Assembly (NCBI GenBank): GCA_030691295.1
Contig: JAUYEQ010000294.1
Location: 1-5,386 of the forward strand
Direction: 5' to 3'
DNA length: 5,386 nucleotides
Source: Bacteroidota bacterium
GTDB taxonomy: Bacteria; Bacteroidota; Bacteroidia; Bacteroidales; Prolixibacteraceae
Positions 1 through 5,002 of the stretch are shown piece by piece. Both the position numbers and the translations under genes were made by a program. Numbering within the stretch: the stretch's first letter is position 1; the number at the start of each line of letters is the position of its first letter. Under the pieces are notes generated by a model. It saw nothing but the letters and a program-made list of their open reading frames with translations, searched no databases and had not been told where the DNA came from.

Positions 1-376
1 CCAGGTTCCATGATCGAGTCCCCATTCTAAATTTTTACTGATCTGATTTTCATGTTGAATACGAATCACTGCTTCAGCCAATTCAGGAGAACCGGGAGCG
101 GAATACTGCTGTCGGAATAATTCAGGAGGGAAACCGCCAAAATCGTGAATGGTGTGGGGTTTTTCCATTGCAGTTACAAATGTTCCCGAAGTCAGCCAAT
201 GCGCCGAAATGCACAAAATTGCCTGCGGGCGGGACAGTTGCTTCCCAAGTTCAGCCCATTTCCGGCTAAATTATGTTGTCTTCAATTGCATTCATCGGAC
301 TTCCGTGACCCACAAAAAGCAGCGGCATCCGTTCTGTCGCCTGAAGATTTACGGCAAATCTGTCAATTTGGTTCAT
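1..376 (-). pseudogene. ygiD: 4,5-DOPA-extradiol-dioxygenase-like protein (LigB/YgiD family), frameshifted and cut by the left window edge
   Basis: Translation of the minus strand from the ATG at 376-374 gives a short leader and then MPLLFVGHGSPMNAIEDN, the N-terminus typical of YgiD-type class III extradiol dioxygenases, with the metal-ligand His in GHGSP. The frame then hits a TAG at 268-266. Shifting by one base near 271-274 restores family sequence without a break from FSRKWAELG (starting at 270) through ISAHW (second expected metal-ligand His), TIHDFGGFPPELF, APGSPELAEA and WGLDHGTW to base 1, about 90 codons. One extra base between 268 and 274 therefore explains the break. An alternative start is the internal ATG at 328-326, closer to the usual family start. 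The family is non-heme, metal-dependent and opens catechol-type rings; the in vivo substrate of bacterial members is mostly unknown. The C-terminal half lies outside the window. The break may be a real inactivating mutation or a sequencing error. Confidence 0.88.
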
Positions 377-409
377 TCGAATTTTTGTTTCCTAAATTCT
401 GATAAAAGT

Positions 410-456
410 AAAAAAAATCAGTAACTGAAAGCACAAATGCACTTTCAGTTACTGAT
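410..456 (-). terminator. Intrinsic terminator of the nitroreductase gene
   Basis: Bases 417-431 and 442-456 form a perfect 15-bp inverted repeat (ATCAGTAACTGAAAG and its complement) around a 10-base loop. Read on the minus strand, the stem is followed directly by eight T residues (complement of A410-A417), the classic rho-independent layout. It begins 24 bases past the stop of the minus-strand nitroreductase gene and ends about 34 bases before the broken dioxygenase gene, so it should separate the two transcripts. On the plus strand no T-tract follows, so one-way function is expected. Confidence 0.92.
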
Positions 457-479
457 CAAGTAAAATTTCAACCAGAAGA

Positions 480-1109
480 TTAAAGCCTCACAAATAATTC
501 ATCTTTTTCTCTTCTGACTTTTGCGGCGCCGCTCAGGTAATCTTTTCCGGCATCGCGGTATCCCAAAGTCATGATCACTGTGCTGCGCAATCCTTTTTCC
601 TGAAGTCCGAGTAGAGCATCCAAAGCGTCCGGATCAAAGCCTTCCATCGGAGTGGCATCAACCTGTTCTTCCGCTGCTACAACCAGACCAAATCCAAGTG
701 CTATGTATGCCTGGCGCATGTTCCAGTTCAGGAGTTGTTCAGGAGTTTTTCCTGAAATAGATCCTGTAACCATGTCACGCATTCCATTGAGCGACTCAAC
801 CGGAATTCCACGAAGTGAGGCAATGTGGCTGATGTATTTATCAACGTTTTCGTTGCTGTATTCTTTCCATGCAGCAAATACCAAAACGTGCGAACCTTCT
901 GTAATTTGTGGCTGATTGTAAATGGCAGGAGCAATTTGAGCCCGTAGTTCTGCATCTTCAATAACCAAAACAGTAAACGGTTGCATGCCAATTGATGTTG
1001 GCGCCAGCTGAATCGCTTCAAGAATATTCTCCAGTTTTTCTGCCGGAACCTTTTGTCCGTTCATGCGTTTGGTGGCATAACGCCATTTCAAGTTTGTTAA
1101 TACGCTCAT
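480..1109 (-). CDS. NfsB-like FMN-dependent nitroreductase / NAD(P)H oxidoreductase
   Basis: The 209-residue product has the usual length of NfsB-type nitroreductases, which use NAD(P)H and FMN to reduce nitroaromatics, quinones and similar acceptors as cytoplasmic homodimers. Family features include the N-terminal FMN-phosphate region R10-Y-A-T-K14, the segment APTSIGMQPF (36-45) matching the SPSSTNSQPW region of E. coli NfsB, SHVLVF (73-78), ATPMEGFD (152-159) matching the AVPIEGFD flavin loop, then LGLQEKG (167-173) and a basic C-terminal K197-V-R-R200. No signal peptide or membrane segment is seen. The ATG at 1109 places R10 at the same position as in E. coli NfsB, which supports this start. 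It is divergent from an HxlR regulator gene and followed by a strong terminator, so it is probably a single-gene transcript under HxlR control. The physiological substrate cannot be read from sequence. Confidence 0.95.
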   Translation of the reverse strand: MSVLTNLKWRYATKRMNGQKVPAEKLENILEAIQLAPTSIGMQPFTVLVIEDAELRAQIAPAIYNQPQITEGSHVLVFAAWKEYSNENVDKYISHIASLRGIPVESLNGMRDMVTGSISGKTPEQLLNWNMRQAYIALGFGLVVAAEEQVDATPMEGFDPDALDALLGLQEKGLRSTVIMTLGYRDAGKDYLSGAAKVRREKDELFVRL

Positions 1110-1175
1110 TTTTAATTGTTTTAAATTAATTTTCTACTTATTATTTCATTTTTATTTGGATAATTCCTTTTCAAT

Positions 1176-1210
1176 AGTTACTTTTAGTGCCTCAATATTA
1201 CAAAGTAACT
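1176..1210. promoter_or_regulatory. Candidate HxlR operator (inverted repeat) in the divergent promoter region
   Basis: AGTTACTTT (1176-1184) and AAAGTAACT (1202-1210) are a perfect 9-bp inverted repeat, centres 26 bp apart, in the 141-bp gap between the nitroreductase and HxlR genes. The right arm is also part of a local palindrome, TTAC-AAA-GTAA (1198-1208). HxlR/YodB-type winged-helix dimers bind TAC/GTA-type dyads next to the oxidoreductase genes they control. A weak promoter-like TAACTTTT (1206-1213, compare TAnnTTTG) overlaps the right arm, which would allow autorepression. Assignment to this regulator is inference from position and shape. Confidence 0.6.
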
Positions 1211-1250
1211 TTTGAACTTGCAAATGCATATTTTAATATAACCAGGGAAC

Positions 1251-1676
1251 ATGGAAGTAACCATTGCAGATAACCAACTGATTGACCTTCAAAAAAAATT
1301 GAAAGTTTTTTTTACAGATGAAGAAAGACCCCACGAATTTTGTCCGGTTCGCGATATTATGGACCGTTTCGGGGATAAATGGTCGCTACTGGCCATTCTG
1401 AATTTGGGCTATTCAGGCAAAACGCGGTTCAACGAATTGAAAGGCAAAATTGAAGGAATTTCTCAGCGTATGTTAACGGTGACCCTTCGCTCGCTCGAAC
1501 GCGACGGATTGCTTACAAGAAAGATATATGCTGAAGTACCTCCCCGTGTTGAATACGAACTGACCTCTTTGGGGAAAAGCTTGCTTCAGCAAATTTTGGA
1601 ACTGGCGCAATGGTCGTCGGGTAGCATGGACGAAATTGTAAAGGCGCGAATGGAATACGACAGCAGGCTTCAATAA
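1251..1676 (+). CDS. HxlR-family winged-helix transcriptional regulator
   Basis: The 141-residue product contains a complete HxlR domain at about residues 30-125: CPVRDIMDRFGDKWSLLAIL (31-50), the helix-turn-helix region RFNELKGKIEGISQRMLTVTLRSL (59-82, with ISQRML in the recognition helix), ERDGLLTRKIY (83-93) and the wing VPPRVEYELTSLGKSL (96-111). Cys31 is the only cysteine and sits at the position of the redox-active N-terminal cysteine of YodB/HypR/QorR-type members, so thiol-based sensing of quinones or other electrophiles is plausible. The N-terminus is about 25 residues longer than in YodB. An in-frame TAA at 1239-1241 leaves the ATG at 1251 as the only sensible start, with a weak CAGGG about 5 bases upstream. 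It is divergent from the nitroreductase gene, its likely target. No terminator separates it from the downstream tRNA unit, so read-through to the tRNA terminator is possible. Confidence 0.95.
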   Translation: MEVTIADNQLIDLQKKLKVFFTDEERPHEFCPVRDIMDRFGDKWSLLAILNLGYSGKTRFNELKGKIEGISQRMLTVTLRSLERDGLLTRKIYAEVPPRVEYELTSLGKSLLQQILELAQWSSGSMDEIVKARMEYDSRLQ

Positions 1677-1706
1677 GAGTTAATTTCAATTGAAGACCAT
1701 TTTTTA

Positions 1707-1739
1707 CTTGCAGGTTGGAATGTTTTTTTGTTATCTTTG
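1707..1739 (+). promoter_or_regulatory. Bacteroidota-type promoter of tRNA-Cys
   Basis: TATCTTTG at 1732-1739 matches the Bacteroidota -7 consensus TAnnTTTG exactly. A -33-like CTTG lies at 1707-1710, with 21 bases between the elements. Transcription would begin around 1745-1750, giving a 5' leader of about 20 bases ahead of the tRNA at 1769. This is the clearest promoter in the window and supports the taxonomic assignment. Confidence 0.8.
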
Positions 1740-1768
1740 CCCACCCAAAACGGGAATAACCAAACATT

Positions 1769-1839
1769 GGTCTCTTGGCCGAGTGGTTAGGCAGCGGTCT
1801 GCAAAACCGTGTACGGCGGTTCAAATCCGCCAGAGACCT
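1769..1839 (+). tRNA. tRNA-Cys (anticodon GCA)
   Basis: The sequence folds into a full cloverleaf. The 7-bp acceptor stem pairs GGTCTCT (1769-1775) with AGAGACC (1832-1838). The D arm is GCCG-AGTGGTTA-GGC. The anticodon stem GCGGT/ACCGT contains one G-U pair, and its loop CTGCAAA carries anticodon GCA at 1800-1802. The T arm is GGCGG-TTCAAAT-CCGCC. The discriminator base is T1839 (U73), the key identity base for cysteinyl-tRNA synthetase, which supports Cys. The 3' CCA is not encoded (TCAA follows), so it must be added enzymatically. The gene has its own promoter and terminator. Confidence 0.97.
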
Positions 1840-1850
1840 CAAACTGAAAG

Positions 1851-1882
1851 AGACTCCTTGATTAACTCAAGGGGTCTTTTTT
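1851..1882 (+). terminator. Intrinsic terminator of the tRNA-Cys transcript
   Basis: AGACTCCTTGA (1851-1861) pairs with TCAAGGGGTCT (1867-1877) over 11 bp with a single T-G wobble, around a 5-base loop (1862-1866), followed by a run of six T (1877-1882). It begins 12 bases after the tRNA. A-rich sequence upstream (1847-1849) could extend pairing into the T-tract. Confidence 0.93.
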
Positions 1883-1913
1883 GTGTTTATTGCAGAATTT
1901 AACTGTTTGTACC

Positions 1914-1935
1914 ATTCGTATCGGATTCGTACCGA
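1914..1935. repeat. Tandem 11-bp direct repeat upstream of the phospholipase-like gene
   Basis: ATTCGTATCGG (1914-1924) is followed directly by ATTCGTACCGA (1925-1935), identical at 9 of 11 positions. The pair lies 28-49 bases before the start codon at 1963, where an activator or repressor could act. The period is about one helical turn. The overlapping dyad ATCGG/CCGAT (1920-1924 / 1932-1936) is short. Regulatory function is a guess. Confidence 0.4.
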
Positions 1936-1962
1936 TTTATGGCTTATTTTGGCAACTAATAA

Positions 1963-2796
1963 ATGTTCCCTATGAACTCCTTCCTATTTCGTTATTCCAT
2001 TTTGTTCGTCCTTCTGATTACGCTCGGTAGTTGGGGTGAAAAAGCACACCGGAAAATCAATTCGTCGTGCGTTGAATATTTTCCAAAAGAACTTCAGCAA
2101 CTGAAAGTATGGGCGCCCATTTTGGCTGAACATGGCTCTGATGCCGACATCAGGAAAAAAAATGACAAAAACGAATTTGTAAAACACTTTATCGACATTG
2201 ACATTTTCGATGAGTTCAATACTTCCACCAAAATTGAGGAGGATTTTGATGCGCTCTGTAATAAATACGGAAAAGCGATGGTGATAAAAAATGGCACCTT
2301 GCCTTGGGTTACCGATTCGACTTACAAGGCACTGGTGTTGAACTTTAAACATAAAAACTGGGAGCAAGCCGTACTGACAGCAGCCGATTTGGGGCACTAT
2401 GTTGGCGATGGGTTTATGCCCTTGCACATCACTGTCAACTACAACGGCCAATTGAGCGATCAGACAGGAATTCACCGGCGGTACGAAGAAACCATGATCG
2501 ACAAGTACATTGATGAAATCAGTTTCAAAACCTCCTGCATCGACAAAGTACCAGATGTGAAATCAACTATTTTCAGGAATTTGTATAACAACCATTCATA
2601 CGTCAGCACGCTATTACAGGCCGACAGCAGGGCATACGGGCAGGCAGGCCAACAATACGACGAAACTTATTACGAAAGTCTTTGGAAAGAAACCGGTTTG
2701 TTTACGACCCGGCTTCTTCAGGAATCATCCAGAACCCTTGCCAGTTTTATTTATTCGGCCTGGCTCGAAGCCGGAAAACCTGAGATCCCTATATAA
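1963..2796 (+). CDS. Exported zinc-dependent phospholipase C / S1-P1 nuclease superfamily protein
   Basis: This is a 277-residue protein with a hydrophobic signal peptide (about residues 8-22) and predicted cleavage just before W24. In this superfamily the mature N-terminal Trp itself binds zinc. The other ligands fit: H29 (WGEKAH), D60 (HGSDADIR), H75 (VKHFIDID), then H145, D149 and H155 in LGHYVGDGFMPLH with the 4- and 6-residue spacing of the family, and H171 plus E175 in HRRYEE. Glu as the last ligand matches bacterial phospholipase C rather than P1 nuclease, which has Asp. The substrate (phospholipid, nucleic acid or other phosphoester) is not settled by this. A TAA directly before the ATG at 1963 excludes longer forms; M4 (1972) is an alternative start. 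The enzyme should act in the periplasm or outside. It stands alone: the tRNA terminator is upstream and a minus-strand gene converges downstream. Confidence 0.88.
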   Translation: MFPMNSFLFRYSILFVLLITLGSWGEKAHRKINSSCVEYFPKELQQLKVWAPILAEHGSDADIRKKNDKNEFVKHFIDIDIFDEFNTSTKIEEDFDALCNKYGKAMVIKNGTLPWVTDSTYKALVLNFKHKNWEQAVLTAADLGHYVGDGFMPLHITVNYNGQLSDQTGIHRRYEETMIDKYIDEISFKTSCIDKVPDVKSTIFRNLYNNHSYVSTLLQADSRAYGQAGQQYDETYYESLWKETGLFTTRLLQESSRTLASFIYSAWLEAGKPEIPI

Positions 2797-2838
2797 AAAG
2801 GGAAAATTTAAAGATAAAACAGGAGTTTAAACAATTTT

Positions 2839-3174
2839 CTAACTTTCAGAAGGAGTTTGCCGGTCGCTACTTTTCGTTACTATCGCCTTTTTAACAGTCA
2901 CTTTTGGCTTTTCTATTTTTGCGATTTGAGTCGCCGTTGCAGGTTTCCGCGTCTCCCCTTCCGGCCCGCGCATATAAATGACCAAACCGTTCAAAAAATT
3001 CCGGAGTAACTGGTCGCCACATTCCTTGTAATTTGGATGGTCTTCGGCTCTGAACAAAGCATTCACCTCGCTTTTCGACACTTTAAATTCAGCAAGAGTT
3101 AGAATATCAACGATGTCTTCATCGCGCAATTTCAGCGCAACACGCAGTTTTTTCAGGATATCGTTATTGGTCAT
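2839..3174 (-). CDS. DUF1456 (YehS-like) protein with a single repeat
   Basis: Residues 1-70 match one DUF1456 unit closely: NNDILKKLRVALKLRDEDIVDIL (3-25), FKVSKSEVNALFR (30-42), and DHPNYKECGDQLLRNFLNGLVIYMRG (45-70). This resembles the second of the two units in E. coli YehS (about 156 residues, function unknown). The expected first unit is absent: the product starts directly at this unit, and after residue 70 there is only a low-complexity Lys/Thr/Ser-rich tail (71-111). No signal peptide or membrane segment is seen, so it is probably cytoplasmic. The ATG at 3174 aligns with the usual MxNN(D/V) beginning of a unit. It is divergent from the acyltransferase gene (124-bp gap) and convergent with the phospholipase-like gene (42-bp gap). 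No molecular role can be given. Confidence 0.88.
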   Translation of the reverse strand: MTNNDILKKLRVALKLRDEDIVDILTLAEFKVSKSEVNALFRAEDHPNYKECGDQLLRNFLNGLVIYMRGPEGETRKPATATQIAKIEKPKVTVKKAIVTKSSDRQTPSES

Positions 3175-3298
3175 GGGTATTGATTTTGAAATTGTTTGGT
3201 CAAAGAAACAAAAAGTTCAGGATGAATTCAGTGAATTTCTTTTTTCAGAAGCTTGTTTTTTTTGGCTATTTTTCCGCCTGAAAAAAAAACCGATCGAA

Positions 3299-4033
3299 AT
3301 GAAGACAATCCTCTCCTATTTGCTGACTCCCGTTTATATGTTTGTTTTCGGGATGCTTTTGCTGATTTTTCATCCTATTCAGATCGTCACCCGATGGATT
3401 TGGGGTTATCCGGTTCGAAAAAAAGCGGTCGATATCATGAACTTTGGATTACTGTACAGCCTTTATATTTTGGGTGCACGAATCACTTACAGAGGACTTG
3501 AAAAGATACCCAAAAACCGTCCGCTCATCATTGTGGCCAATCATACAAGTACGCTCGATATTCCTGCCGTGATTGTCGGTTTCAGGAAAAATCATCCGAA
3601 ATTTATTTCTAAAATTGAATTGGCAAAAGGAATTCCAAGTATTTCGTACAATCTTCGCTACGGAGGATCGGTTTTGATAGACCGCAAAAACCCAAGGCAA
3701 TCGGTCAAGGATATTTTGTTGCTCGGAAGGCACATCGAGGAAAACAATTATGCAGCCTGTATTTTTCCTGAAGGAACACGAACCAAAACCGGGCTTCTAA
3801 ACCCGTTTATGCCTGCCGGTATTGCTTCGCTGATAAAAACTTCACCATCAGCCATCATCGTTCCGTTTGCCATCGACGGACATTATAAATTAATGCGAAA
3901 CAGAAATTTTCCGATGACTTTTGGTGTTCACCTGAAATATACCGCGCTCGATCCGATCGAACCAAAAGGAATGGACAGTGCAGTACTTGCCAAAATGATA
4001 GAAGACGGAATCAGGAAAGAATTGGGGCAATAG
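3299..4033 (+). CDS. plsC: 1-acyl-sn-glycerol-3-phosphate acyltransferase (PlsC family)
   Basis: The 244-residue product carries the standard acyltransferase blocks: catalytic NHTSTLD (81-87, H82-x4-D87), block II around KIELAKGIP...GGSVLIDR (105-129), block III FPEGTRT (156-162), which binds glycerol-phosphate, and block IV IIVPFAI (186-192). A hydrophobic segment at about 8-28 and another near 47-60 would hold it at the inner membrane, where the family makes phosphatidic acid from lysophosphatidic acid. The open frame extends upstream to 3113, but that part overlaps the DUF1456 gene antisense and is not family-like. The ATG at 3299 puts the membrane segment at the N-terminus and is preferred. 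A weak TATTTTTC (3267-3274) could be its -7 element. A related lyso-lipid acyltransferase activity cannot be excluded. Its stop lies 7 bases from the stop of the convergent gene, with no terminator hairpin between them. Confidence 0.93.
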   Translation: MKTILSYLLTPVYMFVFGMLLLIFHPIQIVTRWIWGYPVRKKAVDIMNFGLLYSLYILGARITYRGLEKIPKNRPLIIVANHTSTLDIPAVIVGFRKNHPKFISKIELAKGIPSISYNLRYGGSVLIDRKNPRQSVKDILLLGRHIEENNYAACIFPEGTRTKTGLLNPFMPAGIASLIKTSPSAIIVPFAIDGHYKLMRNRNFPMTFGVHLKYTALDPIEPKGMDSAVLAKMIEDGIRKELGQ

Positions 4034-4040
4034 AAAATGT

Positions 4041-4793
4041 TTATTTCCCCTCGATCAAACTGGCTCCAACAAATTCTTTGATCCAGCTCATCGAGCCGTA
4101 GTCTTTTTGCATTTCCTTCATTAAAGCTTCGGCTTCGGCGGTCTGATTGGTTTCGTACAACGACTTCAGGATAAATGCACGGAGCAGCATTTCCTGCCAG
4201 TTGCATTTTTGATCACTACTCGCTTCCATCAACTTCAGCGCCTTTTTGTAATATGCCAGCGCCTCCTTTTTGTCGCCTCCAAAAGCTACCGGACGATACA
4301 ACAATGAGTTACCTTTTTCAATGTATCCGCCTGGCTCTGAAGGATCAAGTTCAATTGATTTTTCGATGTGGTACATGCTTTTGGGTCCAAAAAACGGTGC
4401 TTTATAAAATGCAAGGGCAATTTTATATCCGTAAAAAGCACCGGCCAGTCCATGTAATTGTGCATTCCGGGGATAAGATTTCAATAATTTCTCCAGATGA
4501 ATATCCCCCTTGTTCACGTACGCCCGCGCCAAATCTTTGTTTTTCGCACCAAGCTGATAACCGACCAATCCGTACATGGCTTTTATCATTTCCGTCTGCC
4601 AGGCAAGATCGGTCGATTTCACCTTCTCCATTTCCGCAATCAAGCCCGGCCACGGAACCATGTTTCCAACCCGGTAACTTTCGAAAAAGGCACACTGGTA
4701 ATAAGCCAGATTTTTTTTTTGAGCGGAGGCAGATAGAATTGTAAAAGTCAGAATTACAATTAAAACCACATTGATTTTATTATTCAGAATCAT
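4041..4793 (-). CDS. Exported TPR-like protein of unknown function
   Basis: This is a 250-residue protein with a clear signal peptide: basic start, hydrophobic stretch VVLIVILTFTIL (9-20), and cleavage after SASA (A24|Q25). It is probably periplasmic and soluble, as no lipobox cysteine is seen. The rest is alpha-helical with TPR-like helices: ARAYVNKGDIHLEKLLKSYP (89-108), SMYHIEKSIELDPSEPGGYIEKGNSLLY (139-166) and KKEALAYYKKALKLME (175-190). The segment RPVAFGGDKKEAL (167-179) is a recognisable feature of a group of Bacteroidota TPR proteins. TPRs mediate protein-protein contact; no catalytic motif is visible. The ATG at 4793 gives a normal signal peptide. The same-strand glycosyltransferase gene lies 209 bases upstream, too far to assume an operon. 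It converges with the acyltransferase gene, so the 3' ends of the two transcripts probably overlap. Confidence 0.85.
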   Translation of the reverse strand: MILNNKINVVLIVILTFTILSASAQKKNLAYYQCAFFESYRVGNMVPWPGLIAEMEKVKSTDLAWQTEMIKAMYGLVGYQLGAKNKDLARAYVNKGDIHLEKLLKSYPRNAQLHGLAGAFYGYKIALAFYKAPFFGPKSMYHIEKSIELDPSEPGGYIEKGNSLLYRPVAFGGDKKEALAYYKKALKLMEASSDQKCNWQEMLLRAFILKSLYETNQTAEAEALMKEMQKDYGSMSWIKEFVGASLIEGK

Positions 4794-4871
4794 ATCAGGT
4801 AAAATATTCTATTTTTAAATTTGTGTTTTCCGTTCCTTCCGAAAAATCAGCTTTCCTTTTATCAAATTGAT

Positions 4872-4930
4872 AGCACGGACGGTTGTGCTTAAATATATCT
4901 GTTTCTACAAATATTTCGGTGCGCTGCACC
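4872..4930. other. Two small hairpins in the gap between the TPR-like and glycosyltransferase genes
   Basis: AGCAC (4872-4876) / GTGCT (4885-4889) and the tight GGTGC-GCT-GCACC (4918-4930) are perfect 5-bp stems. They lie past the minus-strand glycosyltransferase stop and before the TPR-like start. Neither has a T-tract on either strand, so they are not convincing intrinsic terminators. The rest of 4794-5002 is A/T-rich non-coding sequence in which I see no gene. Confidence 0.35.
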
Positions 4931-4952
4931 TTCAAACCTTTAAGCCTGAATT

Positions 4953-4975
4953 CTGTGACTGAAAACTGTGACTGA
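4953..4975. repeat. Short direct repeat CTGTGACTGA x2
   Basis: CTGTGACTGA occurs at 4953-4962 and again at 4966-4975 (period 13), followed by a partial GAGACTGA (4974-4981). It lies in the non-coding gap just downstream of the minus-strand glycosyltransferase gene. It has no dyad symmetry, and a small slippage-type repeat is the simplest reading. Confidence 0.6.
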
Positions 4976-5002
4976 GACTGAACACTTGTTTCAAGAAGCG
5001 CC

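Noticed and set aside
145..424. Plus-strand open frames of 85 and 91 codons.
   Set aside because: They are antisense to the dioxygenase coding sequence, which has clear family motifs on the minus strand. The translations look like nothing known and are Cys- and Phe-rich shadows.
417..456. The terminator stem shares AGTAACT / AGTTACT with the candidate operator at 1176-1210.
   Set aside because: The shared word is seven bases, and the terminator context (15-bp stem plus T8) fully explains the first site; a second regulator site is not supported.
1685..1694. Palindrome TTCAATTGAA after the HxlR gene, considered as a terminator.
   Set aside because: It is a 10-bp A/T-rich palindrome with no loop and no adjacent T-tract; it is probably chance.
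1769..1882. A tRNA gene as an integration site for a mobile element.
   Set aside because: No integrase gene, no direct repeat of the tRNA 3' end and no phage-like genes are present within the window.
1690..1902. A 70-codon plus-strand open frame.
   Set aside because: It runs through the tRNA-Cys promoter, the tRNA and its terminator, so it cannot be a real protein gene.
2789..2805. CCCT...AGGG hairpin between the phospholipase-like and DUF1456 genes, considered as a shared terminator.
   Set aside because: It is only 4 bp of stem with A/T-rich filling and no T-run on the correct side in either direction.
3113..3298. N-terminal extension of the acyltransferase open frame to 3113.
   Set aside because: It overlaps the DUF1456 gene on the other strand, is not family-like, and would bury the N-terminal membrane segment. 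The ATG at 3299 fits PlsC length and layout.
4175..4744. A 189-codon plus-strand open frame.
   Set aside because: It is fully antisense to the exported TPR-like gene, which has a signal peptide and TPR helices. The plus translation is rich in Pro, Cys and His and lacks domain character.
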